DNA of 64,000 nucleotides from the NCBI RefSeq assembly GCF_900108345.1, contig NZ_FNVV01000012.1:816978-880977 (forward strand). Direction: 5' to 3'. The notes under the pieces were generated by a model. The model searched no databases. It was not told the DNA's origin and worked only from the letters and a program-made list of their open reading frames with translations. Position 1 is the stretch's first letter. The number at the start of each line of letters is the position of its first letter. Source of the stretch: Bacteroides ndongoniae. Its GTDB lineage: Bacteria; Bacteroidota; Bacteroidia; Bacteroidales; Bacteroidaceae. This document shows, piece after piece, positions 1-8,485 of this stretch. The translations under genes were made by a program, and so were the position numbers.

Positions 1-1
1 C

Positions 2-568
2 GAAGCAGCTTATTACAACAGTTTGCTCTATCCTTACGAAGCTCCTGCTACCGACAACGTCAAACTGGTGGTAACCGGTAACCTGACGGTAGGCGGAAAG
101 ACCGTACTTGCGGTTTTCGACCTCCCGTTTGTCGATGCCGATGGCAATCAGCTGGCAGTGGAGCGCAATACCCGTTACTTAGTGACCATTACCAAGATTA
201 ATGGCTTGGATGCTACGGTAGACGTGACTTTCACCGTACGCGACTGGGAAGACGGCGACACCATCGAACATCCCGTACAGGTGGACAACTTTGTAGTGAC
301 GGGCGACGGACTGACCGGCAACAAGCTGACGCTGGCCCAGGCCGAAGGCAGCAGTGCCCAGCTGACCGTGACTACCAACGTGGCCTGGAAAGCCGAGGTG
401 ACCAAAGGCGCCGACTTCCTGACGGCTACCCCTTCGGGTAATACCCTGACCATCGCCGCCACTTCGGCCAACGAAAGTGGAGCGCTCCGCAAGGCTTACG
501 TCGAGCTTTCGACCGATGCAGATCCTAACGTCACTTACACACTGGTAGTGACACAGGCTGCCGAATAA
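2..568 (+). CDS. Fimbrillin-like surface protein, 5' end missing
   Basis: The reading frame is open from the window edge, so the start lies upstream; the TAA stop is at 566-568. The first part reads like the end of a Mfa/FimA-type fimbrillin domain, including the RNTRYLVTI strand that recurs as RN-x-x-Y-x-V in the next three proteins. The last 80 or so residues look like a BACON domain (a beta-sandwich often found in Bacteroidota surface proteins), with the typical NVAWKAEV and ANESGALRKA segments. Thirty bases separate it from the next gene, so it is the upstream member of a fimbrial operon. Family assignment rests on my recognition of motifs, not on a search. Confidence 0.75.
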   Translation, partial: EAAYYNSLLYPYEAPATDNVKLVVTGNLTVGGKTVLAVFDLPFVDADGNQLAVERNTRYLVTITKINGLDATVDVTFTVRDWEDGDTIEHPVQVDNFVVTGDGLTGNKLTLAQAEGSSAQLTVTTNVAWKAEVTKGADFLTATPSGNTLTIAATSANESGALRKAYVELSTDADPNVTYTLVVTQAAE

Positions 569-597
569 TTCTATTAACAGACTAAGGAATCAGATTT

Positions 598-2865
598 ATG
601 AAAAATATCATATCACGTATCATGATACTTGCCATGCTGGCAAGTTTCGCCGCCTGCTCCAGCGAACTGGACAACGCGGGCGGATATGCCGGAGACGAGG
701 CGATGGTCCGGATGAACTTTACCGGACTGAACGGCTTTGCCGTGACTCGTGCGGTCGACCAAACGGCTGTAGAGAAGGTTACGGTCTATCTTTTTGAGGG
801 AACGGAGGAAAGCTCTGAACTGAAATATACACTTCCCGTTACGTTGAGCGATAAAACGGATGCCGGACTTCCGGGTTCGTTCAAGGTGCCCGAAGGCGGA
901 ACCTATCATGTAGAGGCCATTGCCAATGCCGAGATGCTGACGGGCATCAACACTTACGGCGATTTTCTGGCACAGACCACGACAGCCGCTTTCGAGGGTA
1001 ACCTGCTGATGCAAGGCGCTGCGGGCGTCACACTGACAGGCGGACAAACCACTACACTCAGCATGGAGCTGGTGCGCCTGGCCGCCACCTTCCAGGTAGA
1101 AGGAGCCGTTGAGGCCGGTGTCAGCGATGTGGCTTTCACGCTGAAAGGAGCCGTGAAGAAATCTTACTTGGTGAAACATGCCGATGGCGATAGCTTTACT
1201 ATTCCTGCCGATGCCGAAACGGGCGAAAGCACTGTACCTTATTCTTACGAGAATCCGGAGAACAGTACAGTAATGGTAATCACCGGCACGATGAACGGTG
1301 CGGCATACCGTACGGAAGTTCCCGTTGCCCAAGTACTCCGCAACCACTTGTACACCGTGAAGTTAGTGAACAACAGTGGTACCATCGAACCTGAACTGAC
1401 AGTGACGGACTGGTCTGAAATTTCTTCCAGCTTGGAAATCGGTGCCGGAAGTGCCCTGATGATGACTGCCGCTACCGACAAGGCTCAGGAGCCCGAAGCA
1501 ACGGTGGTTTATCCGGAAGAAGGAGACCTGAAGAGCACCCAGACGGTGAACGTTGCCGCCGATGCAGCTGTTACCTATTATCTGTATGTGAAGAGCGCGA
1601 ACATCGAAGCAGCCCTGACTCATACCACTCTGCCCGACGACTGGACGCTGGCAGCTCCTGCTGAAACCCGTGCCGACTATCTGTGGGAAAAAGGTTATTG
1701 GACACTGACCATCCCTGCCAATGCTACTTCCGAAGAACGTACGCTGACGGTGACTGCTACAAATAAACTGATAGCTGATGCGACGGTGTCGATTACGTTT
1801 ACGCAGGAAGGGGTAGAGGAAGAAGGCTCTAATCCCGGAGATATGGGTAACTGGGGAGGTGAAGGCCAGAATCCGTCTTATGTGCAAGGAACGTTGACGA
1901 AAGTTGCCAATGCTGACGGTTGGACTGTTAATGTAAATATATATGGTAATGGTGGTTTTGCAACCATGAATACTTATACCAATGGAATAAAGAATGGCGT
2001 TCTGACTTCTAATCATAATACGGATGCTCACTTCTTCCAATGGGGTCGTTATTTAGGATTCCCTTCTTCGACAGGCAGGACTCATTTTAATAGTGGTGGT
2101 AGTGCTAGCGGATCTTATCCAAATAGTAGTCAAGCTATTCTCGGAATAAGTCTTTATAATACGAAGTTTGGTTATCTTTTTGATTCTGGATTAGGAGCAT
2201 CTTACGGTTGTTGTTGGATGGGCAATGATTCTTGGACGGAACAACGCGTAATTAACTGTTCTATTATTTTCGGTAAAGTTTCAGGGCTTAGTGTGAATCC
2301 GTTGGATTATTGTGGAAGCAATTCAAATTATACATGGGAACAACGGGGTGGAAATCCTTGTCCGGTAGGTTATAGAGTGCCTACTGCTGACGAATTGTCT
2401 GTATTGATACCTACAGGCGGCGAGGTTAATGGAAGTTGTGCCGAAGTCAAAGTTATAGATGGTGTGAAGTACGCGATGCAATGGAAAGTGGTAAGTGCAT
2501 CAACTCCTTATGTAGAAATTACATCAGTAAAGACGAATTCGGATAATGTCACTGTTGATGATGCGATATTTAATAACGCAAGCTCGATTCGTCTGTATGC
2601 GTATGGATATTTAAATAATGAGGCTGAATTGGACGGTAAGGGAACAACTGGTGTTTACTGGTCTTCTGAATCAGCTGCAAATACTATGTTGGGAACTAAT
2701 GGATATGGTGCTAAATTCCTGGAATTAGATTTTGCATCGGGTAAGGTTGATATGTACATTGATGTTGCTCCGCGTTGTTTCGGCGGTTGTGTATTGCCTA
2801 TAAAAGATGCAGAAGTGACGGAACAGGTTACGGTAACACCTTGGCTTCCTTTAAGTGGTCTTTAA
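598..2865 (+). CDS. Fimbrillin-like lipoprotein with BACON-like and FISUMP C-terminal domains
   Basis: A 755-residue lipoprotein, probably a minor or tip subunit of a type V pilus. The signal peptide ends in a lipobox with Cys20 (SFAAC). Residues of roughly 40-280 form the fimbrillin-like part, with a TRA site at Arg51 where type V pilins are usually cut by an arginine-specific protease, and the RNHLYTVKL strand. Residues of about 305-400 resemble a BACON domain. The rest contains NPCPVGYRVPTADEL, the hallmark of the FISUMP (Fibrobacter succinogenes major paralogous) domain found at adhesive ends. The C-terminal third is visibly richer in A+T than the first part, which suggests that the end domain was acquired separately. 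Confidence 0.82.
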   Translation: MKNIISRIMILAMLASFAACSSELDNAGGYAGDEAMVRMNFTGLNGFAVTRAVDQTAVEKVTVYLFEGTEESSELKYTLPVTLSDKTDAGLPGSFKVPEGGTYHVEAIANAEMLTGINTYGDFLAQTTTAAFEGNLLMQGAAGVTLTGGQTTTLSMELVRLAATFQVEGAVEAGVSDVAFTLKGAVKKSYLVKHADGDSFTIPADAETGESTVPYSYENPENSTVMVITGTMNGAAYRTEVPVAQVLRNHLYTVKLVNNSGTIEPELTVTDWSEISSSLEIGAGSALMMTAATDKAQEPEATVVYPEEGDLKSTQTVNVAADAAVTYYLYVKSANIEAALTHTTLPDDWTLAAPAETRADYLWEKGYWTLTIPANATSEERTLTVTATNKLIADATVSITFTQEGVEEEGSNPGDMGNWGGEGQNPSYVQGTLTKVANADGWTVNVNIYGNGGFATMNTYTNGIKNGVLTSNHNTDAHFFQWGRYLGFPSSTGRTHFNSGGSASGSYPNSSQAILGISLYNTKFGYLFDSGLGASYGCCWMGNDSWTEQRVINCSIIFGKVSGLSVNPLDYCGSNSNYTWEQRGGNPCPVGYRVPTADELSVLIPTGGEVNGSCAEVKVIDGVKYAMQWKVVSASTPYVEITSVKTNSDNVTVDDAIFNNASSIRLYAYGYLNNEAELDGKGTTGVYWSSESAANTMLGTNGYGAKFLELDFASGKVDMYIDVAPRCFGGCVLPIKDAEVTEQVTVTPWLPLSGL

Positions 2866-2890
2866 TCAGTAATTTTAATCCCTAACAATC

Positions 2891-4834
2891 ATGAAAAAGT
2901 ACATATATTATCTGTTTGGCACCCTGTTGGCCTTTGCTTTTCATGCGTGTACCAGCGAAGAGGGCATGATGGATGGCAGCGCGAGCCAGCGAATAACGGT
3001 AAGCTTTAGCTTGCCCGACGGTACAGCCTCTACCCGTGCCGACGAAACGACTGAGGCTACGGAGGCTGAAAAAGCTCTGAACCAAATCCGCCTTTATTGC
3101 TTTGACTATGACGGAAGCGAGAAGGGCGTACTGAAGAAAGTGATTTCTTTGACCAAGGAACAGATTGCCCAAGGCAATCCTGCTATCGACTTAGTGAAGG
3201 GTGATTACTACATTGAAGCCATTGCCAATGAATCCGTTTTGAACTTGACGGAAGGCGCGAGCACCTACAGTGACTACCTGCAACTGCGTGCTACGACCGA
3301 TGATTACGATCAGTGGCTAACTGGCGGATTGAAGATGCAGGGAGCAAACGTTGCCCGCATCACGAACGCCACCAAGAACCTGAACATCAACTTCTCCATG
3401 ATTCGTATGGTAGGCCGTATCGACGTGGTGAACAAGGTGCCGGGCTTGACCATCACCAAGGCAGTGATGGAGAACGGCGTAAAGCAATCGTTCTATGTAG
3501 AGGACTTGACTTCTACTATCGCCAAGGAAGATGACAGCAAAGAAACCCGCACCAATACGGGGCTGAGCGTGGCAACCGATGCTTCGGCACAGATATTCTA
3601 CACTTACGAAGGCGATGCCAAGGAAAGCGGTCTGCAGATTTCGTTCGAAGGAACGACTGCCGACGGCACGGTGCATACGAGCCTGCCGATAGCTACGTTT
3701 ACCAACAAGAATGCCCAGCCTGCCATCAAACGCAACAAGCTGTATGTGGTGACGCTGGAAGAAGTAGATGGCGCCATCGAGGCGGAAGTGGCAGTGACCG
3801 ACTGGACTCAGAAGAACATCGACGCTGAAGTGACGGTAGAAGACGGTTTGGAGGTTACGGTAAATCCTGACGGTTCCGGCATTACGCTGAAAGATGACAA
3901 CAAAGCTGTGGCTGGCGACGTAAAGACAATTTATGTTCCTGCTGAAGGGGCTGCTTTTTCCGTTACATCTGAAAGCAGCAATATAGGAGTAAAGGTCGAT
4001 GTGTTGAATGGTAGCGAATGGCTGACAGTAACAGAAACCCGCTCGCTGGTACAGAAGTTCCAGGTGGTAGTTGCCAAGAATACTGCCGAAACAGAACGAA
4101 CCGGTCAGTTTGTAGTTCGTAACATGCTGAAACCGGAAGTGAAGGTGACTTACAATGTCGTTCAGGCAGGGGCGGAGCCGGCGGAACCGGAAGGACCGGA
4201 CTGGGATGAATTGCCTTCAATCAACAAACCCGGTGCAGCTACTTTGGAACAGTGGGCTAGCAGTAAAGATGCCGTTGGCGAGAACGGGAAGAAGTTTTTC
4301 TTGTATGGCATTGCCGATCCTGCGGTGGATGAAGACACTGAAGTCTCGGTGTTTGATACTCATCGTCCGGGAACTTGGAGCGGTGTTGATCCGTCTGAAA
4401 GTGGTTATCGCATGGCTACAAAAACAGATTGGGAAGCCTTGGTGGCCGTTGGCGCTTCAAGTAATGTTTTTAGTTATTTGACTTATAATAATAAGCACTA
4501 CTATATCAGTGGCAGAACGGCTTCGAGCAGTAAGTTCGTGCTGAAATTTTATGAGTGCGATGAAAAGGGAGAATATACAAGTTCGGAACAGACCATCACC
4601 CTTCAAGGTGGCTATATTGAGGCAACTTATGATGGCGGTTATCCTTATGGATGTACTCGGTTGAGTAAAAGCACTACTGATACCTATTATTGGTGTGGAG
4701 GTAATTTAGCGAAGTATTTTGTGGCATTTAGTTCTGCCGGAATAAGTGTGCAGCAGGATACTACAAGCAACAATACTAGTAGCAAACTACGCGCTTGGGA
4801 TGCTTTGCGTATCCGCAGCATCAAAGAAAAATAA
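2891..4834 (+). CDS. Fimbrillin-like lipoprotein with BACON and FISUMP-like end
   Basis: A 647-residue paralogue of the upstream protein, in the same operon with a 25-base gap. Cys20 lies in a lipobox (AFHAC). Arg49 in a STRA motif is the likely maturation cut. The RNKLYVVTLEEV strand ends the fimbrillin-like region near residue 300. A BACON-like domain (GSEWLTVTETR, then ERTGQFVV) follows at about 350-430. The C-terminus has GYRMATKTDWEAL and ends in ALRIRSIKE, which resembles a shortened FISUMP module. The protein most likely sits on the outer membrane as an accessory pilus subunit. Its precise place in the pilus cannot be told from sequence alone. Confidence 0.8.
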   Translation: MKKYIYYLFGTLLAFAFHACTSEEGMMDGSASQRITVSFSLPDGTASTRADETTEATEAEKALNQIRLYCFDYDGSEKGVLKKVISLTKEQIAQGNPAIDLVKGDYYIEAIANESVLNLTEGASTYSDYLQLRATTDDYDQWLTGGLKMQGANVARITNATKNLNINFSMIRMVGRIDVVNKVPGLTITKAVMENGVKQSFYVEDLTSTIAKEDDSKETRTNTGLSVATDASAQIFYTYEGDAKESGLQISFEGTTADGTVHTSLPIATFTNKNAQPAIKRNKLYVVTLEEVDGAIEAEVAVTDWTQKNIDAEVTVEDGLEVTVNPDGSGITLKDDNKAVAGDVKTIYVPAEGAAFSVTSESSNIGVKVDVLNGSEWLTVTETRSLVQKFQVVVAKNTAETERTGQFVVRNMLKPEVKVTYNVVQAGAEPAEPEGPDWDELPSINKPGAATLEQWASSKDAVGENGKKFFLYGIADPAVDEDTEVSVFDTHRPGTWSGVDPSESGYRMATKTDWEALVAVGASSNVFSYLTYNNKHYYISGRTASSSKFVLKFYECDEKGEYTSSEQTITLQGGYIEATYDGGYPYGCTRLSKSTTDTYYWCGGNLAKYFVAFSSAGISVQQDTTSNNTSSKLRAWDALRIRSIKEK

Positions 4835-4851
4835 ATGGAGGAATACAGATT

Positions 4852-5832
4852 ATGAAAAAGATATTTTTACCTTTTATTGCCGCGTTGGCCTTCACGGCCT
4901 GTACCGGCGATGAGAATCCGGTGCTGAACGAGGCGGAAGGGCAGTCGTTGGAAATCTGCATCAGCCAGCCGATGACGCGTGCCGGAGCAGACAGTTATGC
5001 GGTGGCTACCGAGGCGGAGTGTACCGTGGAAACCCTCGATGCCTACCTGTTCGACAACAGCGGACAGTTGGAAAAAGTATATAAAAACCTTGTGACAGAA
5101 GATTGGGTGCCGCAGTCACCCACCGAAAGCAAAAATGTGACGCTGGACGGCTTGAAAGATAAGAGTGCCCGCACGGTGCTCTTGGTTGCCAATGGCGCGG
5201 AAGTCACTTCGTTGGTAGAAAGTGCGGCGCCGGGTGCGGTGACGAAGTCCGAGTTCGAGTCGCTGCTTACCGACGCAATGAGCGCACCCCTTGCCTGTCC
5301 GTTGCTGATGACGGCCGAAGCCAAGATTCCGGCATGGACCGACCAGGCTCCTGCCGTGCAGGCTGCCCTGCAACGGGTAGTGGCACGCCTCGACCTGAAG
5401 ATTTACGACCCGGAGAACATTACCGGCTTCAGCCTGACGAAAGCCGAACTGCTGGAGGCCAGCACGCTTTCGTACGTCTTCCCGAATGTGGATTTTGCCC
5501 AGTGCGGGAAGATTAAGCTGACCAATGCAGCTCCTGTGGCCGAGAACGTAGAGCGGACCGATGTATTCGGCACTTATACCGACCGGTTGTACAAAGCCCT
5601 GTTCTATCTGTACGCGGCTCCGGCCAGTCAGATGACGCTACGTCTTTATGGCGAACAGACGTTGTTTGGCGCAGGTCCGGCCGAGGTTATTTATGATATT
5701 CCTTTGTCGAAAATTTTGCCGGAAGGAAAGTCTGACATCGAACGCAATACCTGCTACACGCTTGTGGTCGAGGACATCGACATCAGTGATAGCGGTTCGT
5801 TCGATGTGACGGTCGGCTTTGAAGTGGATTGA
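4852..5832 (+). CDS. Fimbrillin-family lipoprotein, last gene of the pilus operon
   Basis: A 326-residue protein without the extra C-terminal modules of its two upstream neighbours. I chose the ATG at 4852 because it follows GGAGG and begins a clean lipoprotein signal (Cys17 in FTAC); an in-frame ATG at 4795 would lie inside the previous gene and spoil the signal peptide. Arg43 in PMTRAG is the probable proteolytic maturation site. The conserved strand RNTCYTLVVEDI appears near the C-terminus. Its simple architecture fits either a structural fimbrillin or an anchor protein. The start is 17 bases after the previous stop. Confidence 0.78.
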   Translation: MKKIFLPFIAALAFTACTGDENPVLNEAEGQSLEICISQPMTRAGADSYAVATEAECTVETLDAYLFDNSGQLEKVYKNLVTEDWVPQSPTESKNVTLDGLKDKSARTVLLVANGAEVTSLVESAAPGAVTKSEFESLLTDAMSAPLACPLLMTAEAKIPAWTDQAPAVQAALQRVVARLDLKIYDPENITGFSLTKAELLEASTLSYVFPNVDFAQCGKIKLTNAAPVAENVERTDVFGTYTDRLYKALFYLYAAPASQMTLRLYGEQTLFGAGPAEVIYDIPLSKILPEGKSDIERNTCYTLVVEDIDISDSGSFDVTVGFEVD

Positions 5833-5861
5833 TTCAGCGAACATTTTTTTAGATTAACGCT

Positions 5862-5998
5862 ATCCCGTTGTGAAACGGGATCATTTCGCCGAGGCTTGGT
5901 GAAGCGCGGCGGAAATCCTTACTTTATCGAGTAAGTGAATGTTTGTTTTGTTTGTAACCCGGCTGCATCGCCCAACGGTGCGGCCGGGCTTTTTTTTT
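5862..5998 (+). ncRNA. Candidate structured RNA downstream of the pilus operon
   Basis: Three ordered stem-loops precede the terminator. The first is an 8-bp perfect stem at 5862-5869/5874-5881 closed by a GTGA (GNRA-type) tetraloop. The second pairs 5883-5891 with 5907-5916 (one bulge) and carries an inner stem 5894-5897/5902-5905. The third is a 5-bp stem at 5918-5922/5931-5935. There is no convincing promoter directly in front, so this could be a 3'-UTR-derived RNA or simply the operon's untranslated tail. I do not recognise a known RNA family. Confidence 0.35.
5958..5998 (+). terminator. Rho-independent terminator of the pilus operon
   Basis: CCCGGC pairs with GCCGGG and the helix continues inward through G-U pairs to a CCCAA loop, giving a stem of about 13 bp at 5958-5988. 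It is followed by nine T at 5990-5998. The T run is only on this strand, so it ends plus-strand transcription and not the convergent repressor gene. Confidence 0.9.
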
Positions 5999-6042
5999 GA
6001 TTCTTGCGGTTCCCTTCGTTTCTTCTGCCTCGCCCCTCACCC

Positions 6043-6765
6043 TTACATCATCAGATTCTTGCGGATGGAGAACTTGACGATGGCCATCGCGTTGATGGAG
6101 CTGAGGGGCACGTCCATCGGCTCGTGGTGGGGATTGTAGCTGACGAGGCGGATGCAGCCGGGCTGCTCGGAGCGGTTGACGTACTTCACGGCCAGGTATT
6201 CGTCGCCGCCGCGGTCGAAGGAGACGAGGTACATCTCGCCGTAGATGACTTCGTCGAACGAGGTGAGCGACTTGAAGCCTACGATGTCGCCCGACTTCAG
6301 GATGGGGTACATCGAGTCGCCGCTGATGTAGACGGCGCCGTCGCAGCGGGGGATGTTGGGTATCTGTATCTTGCCCAGTACGTACTGGGGGCCGTCGGCC
6401 AGCAGGGTCTTCAGGTTGGCGGCGGCGGTGACGTCGTACAGGGTGACGCTGCGCTCGTCCAGCGGGTCGGGCGACTTGGGCGTGTGCAGCAGCTCTACTT
6501 CGCCGCTGGCCACGGGGCTGTCGCAGTAGTTGGGGCGATGGCGGGGGATGCCCTTGCCGGTCAGCAGCCAGTTGTAGTCCACGTCGGGCAGGCGGCTCAG
6601 CAGCAGGCCGAAGTCGATGCTGTTGCGCGCCATCCAGTTGCTCAGCGTCGAGCGCGAGACGCCCAGGTATTGTGCCAGTTCGTTGTCTTTCTTCAGGTCG
6701 AGTGCCAGTTTGGCGCGTCGTACGATGTCGGTCACGTCGAACATCAGGTCTTCTTTCTTTTCCAT
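6043..6765 (-). CDS. LexA/CI-like repressor with HTH and S24 peptidase domains
   Basis: A 240-residue transcription factor. Residues 9-75 form a CI-type helix-turn-helix (ELAQYLGVSRSTLSNWMARN) ending in NWLLTGKG, a segment typical of phage-type repressors. Residues of about 130-235 are an S24 peptidase-like domain with the nucleophile Ser151 in ISGDSMYP and the general base Lys194 in LAVKYV, so the catalytic pair is intact and self-cleavage under stress is plausible. I could not identify the cleavage bond with confidence. Its target could be its own divergent promoter region and the gene at 7105, but no phage structural genes are present nearby. Confidence 0.85.
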   Translation of the reverse strand: MEKKEDLMFDVTDIVRRAKLALDLKKDNELAQYLGVSRSTLSNWMARNSIDFGLLLSRLPDVDYNWLLTGKGIPRHRPNYCDSPVASGEVELLHTPKSPDPLDERSVTLYDVTAAANLKTLLADGPQYVLGKIQIPNIPRCDGAVYISGDSMYPILKSGDIVGFKSLTSFDEVIYGEMYLVSFDRGGDEYLAVKYVNRSEQPGCIRLVSYNPHHEPMDVPLSSINAMAIVKFSIRKNLMM

Positions 6766-6855
6766 AGGTCGGATTCCTCCTTTCCGGTGTTTCGGGGGTT
6801 GATGGTGGTTTCTTTTCTCGAATCGGGGTTGTTGAACGCGGATTTCCGTTGTACG

Positions 6856-6977
6856 AAGTTTATATTCAGTGGATTATAAACTTTTTCGTGCGAAAATCTG
6901 CGTTTTGTTGTTTTCTTATTGAAAATCGTTTTATATTTGCAGCAACAAATATAGTGGTTTTGTTTAAATACTGCAAA
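6856..6977. promoter_or_regulatory. Overlapping opposed promoters and inverted repeats upstream of the S24 repressor
   Basis: The 339-base gap between the repressor and the zinc-protein gene holds this control region. On the minus strand TTTG (6974-6977), 20 bases, then TATATTTG (6946-6953) is a full sigma-ABfr promoter for the repressor. On the plus strand GTTG (6907-6910), 21 bases, then TATATTTG (6932-6939) faces the other way. The two TATATTTG boxes form a perfect inverted repeat six bases apart. Two more inverted repeats lie in the repressor leader: AAGTTTATA/TATAAACTT (6856-6883) and TTTTCG/CGAAAA (6883-6896). These are good candidate operators for autoregulation. Confidence 0.6.
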
Positions 6978-7003
6978 CTATTTAATGGAAAATACACACT
7001 GGT

Positions 7004-7060
7004 GTCTCTCGCGAGCCGTGCAAGTGTGGCTCGCGAGCGGTGCAAGTGTTGCTCGGAGAC
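7004..7060 (-). repeat. 22-bp GGCTCGCGAGCC-type repeat, locus 1
   Basis: About two and a half head-to-tail units of a 22-bp sequence, here in reverse orientation (units at 7004-7025, 7026-7047 and a partial to 7060). Relatives occur at 16393, 32575 and 59244. It lies between divergent genes and would be in the leader of the plus-strand transcript. Confidence 0.85.
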
Positions 7061-7104
7061 ATCGCTTCCGATTGAGACATTCATCTGTAAAATAAAATAT
7101 TATT

Positions 7105-7449
7105 ATGAAAACTTCCGAATCGAATCAGCCGAACGCCGTACGTTGTTGCGGACGTTGCAAGAGGGTGTTGCCCCTTGAAGAATTTTATGTGAACAGCCGT
7201 ACGCAGCGGCCCGACCCTTACTGCAAGGATTGCCGCCGGACGGTGAACCGCGAACGCCATCGGGCGAAGTCGCAGGAGTCGAAGTCGCAGGAGTCGAAGT
7301 CGCGCCGCCGCTCGCCCGTCATTACGCAGGTGGCCGACCGTGACGAACGTCTGCGCCTGATCCGTCGGGCACTGGCCACGGTGGAAGAGCATCACCGCCG
7401 CCGTCTGGCACGTCTGCGCGAGCAGGAGGAGGATCTGTACCCGTTCTGA
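7105..7449 (+). CDS. Small protein with a four-cysteine zinc-ribbon-like head
   Basis: A 114-residue protein of unknown function. Cys15-x-x-Cys18 and Cys40-x-x-Cys43 flank a short hairpin region (RVLPLEEFYVNSRTQRPDPY), like the zinc-binding N-terminus that precedes HNH nuclease domains, but no HNH motif follows. Residues of about 55-66 contain a short KSQES tandem repeat, directly repeated in the DNA, and the tail is rich in Arg and Glu and probably helical. This suggests a small nucleic-acid-binding protein. It is transcribed away from the S24 repressor and may be its target. Confidence 0.6.
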   Translation: MKTSESNQPNAVRCCGRCKRVLPLEEFYVNSRTQRPDPYCKDCRRTVNRERHRAKSQESKSQESKSRRRSPVITQVADRDERLRLIRRALATVEEHHRRRLARLREQEEDLYPF

Positions 7450-7550
7450 TGCCGTTTCTTGCCACGGGTTGCGCGGGTTGTCACGTGTTTGTTAACACTG
7501 TGATAACCTGCGCAATCCGTGGTGAATCGTGTCGTTCTCCATTATTTAAA

Positions 7551-7582
7551 ATTCTTCATTCTTCGTTCTTCATTCTTCATTT
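7551..7582 (+). repeat. TTCATTCTTC octamer-type repeat
   Basis: A pyrimidine-rich run built from ATTCTTC units immediately before the DUF4373 gene. It is the reverse complement of the GAAGAATGA runs at 13636 and 62227. Confidence 0.7.
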
Positions 7583-7591
7583 TTATGTCCT

Positions 7592-8461
7592 ATGTCCAGA
7601 ATAAAAAGAAAGGGTCTCGACTATTTCCCTATGAATACTGATTTTTTGCAAAGCCGTCTGCTTCGTCGCCTTGTGAAGCATGGAGGAGGCGACAGTGTGG
7701 TGGCTGTTCTGCTGCAAACCTTCTGCGCCGTCTATGGTGGCGAAGGCTATTACGTAGTGGCTGACGAATTGTTTTACGAAGATCTTGTAGATCAGTTGCA
7801 TGACGTCCGTTCCGACGATGTGCGGCGCATCATTCGCTTGGCCGTAGAGTATGGCCTGTTCGATGCCGATATGTTCGGTCGGTACAACATTCTGACTTCT
7901 GCCGACATACAGCGGCAGTATCTCTTCTCGACCCGTCGCCGTGCGAATAGTAGCATTGACGAGCGTTACCGCTTGCAAGTGTCCGAACCTGAACAGCCCG
8001 AAGCCGACGCTGCCGACATAGCTGCCGAACAGCCGGAATCTGCAGCGGATAAGGCCGAAAAGGCAGGTTCAACCTGCCCGCGGTACACAAAGCATAGCAT
8101 AGCACAGCAAAGCATAGCAAATCCCCTCCTCGATAGTTCCCCCGAAAGCGTGGGAACTGCCGACACGGCCCCGAAGGCCGTGGAGGACAATCCTCTTTCT
8201 GTACGCCACGAATGGACACAAGCCGACGTAGCCCGCCTGCAACCCCCTGCCGACGGCCTGAAGCGCAACCTCGACGGCCTGCTCTACAACCTGATGCAGT
8301 TTCGCGTGCCGCCTGCCGAACAGTATGCCATCGTGCTGAAGAGCAACTTTGGCGTCATCGGTCATCCCGTGTGGAAAGGCTTCGAGCCTCTGCGCACCAG
8401 TCACGGCAAGATTCGTCAGCCGGGACGGTATCTGCTGAGTTTGTGCGGGGGAGGGCGGTGA
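7592..8461 (+). CDS. DUF4373 (Lin1244/Lin1753-like) domain protein
   Basis: A 289-residue protein. The start at 7592 is supported because the family's conserved opening (KGLDYFPMNTDF) comes just after it. Residues 7-110 form the DUF4373 domain, seen in phage- and plasmid-type replication or DnaD-like proteins of Bacteroidota and Firmicutes. A low-complexity linker (residues of about 128-205, rich in Ala, Glu and Ser) follows, partly encoded by pentamer repeats, then a short C-terminal region with EQYAIVLKSNFGVIG and RQPGRYLL. A role in replication or in helicase loading is inferred from the family only. Its presence suggests that this block descends from a mobile element. Confidence 0.72.
   Translation: MSRIKRKGLDYFPMNTDFLQSRLLRRLVKHGGGDSVVAVLLQTFCAVYGGEGYYVVADELFYEDLVDQLHDVRSDDVRRIIRLAVEYGLFDADMFGRYNILTSADIQRQYLFSTRRRANSSIDERYRLQVSEPEQPEADAADIAAEQPESAADKAEKAGSTCPRYTKHSIAQQSIANPLLDSSPESVGTADTAPKAVEDNPLSVRHEWTQADVARLQPPADGLKRNLDGLLYNLMQFRVPPAEQYAIVLKSNFGVIGHPVWKGFEPLRTSHGKIRQPGRYLLSLCGGGR
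8091..8120 (+). repeat. Six tandem AGCAN pentamers inside the DUF4373 gene
   Basis: AGCAT, AGCAT, AGCAC, AGCAA, AGCAT, AGCAA in direct succession. Because the unit is five bases, loss or gain of one copy would shift the reading frame of the C-terminal part. Confidence 0.8.
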
Positions 8462-8485
8462 AAGGGCAACAAAACGCCCCTCGGA

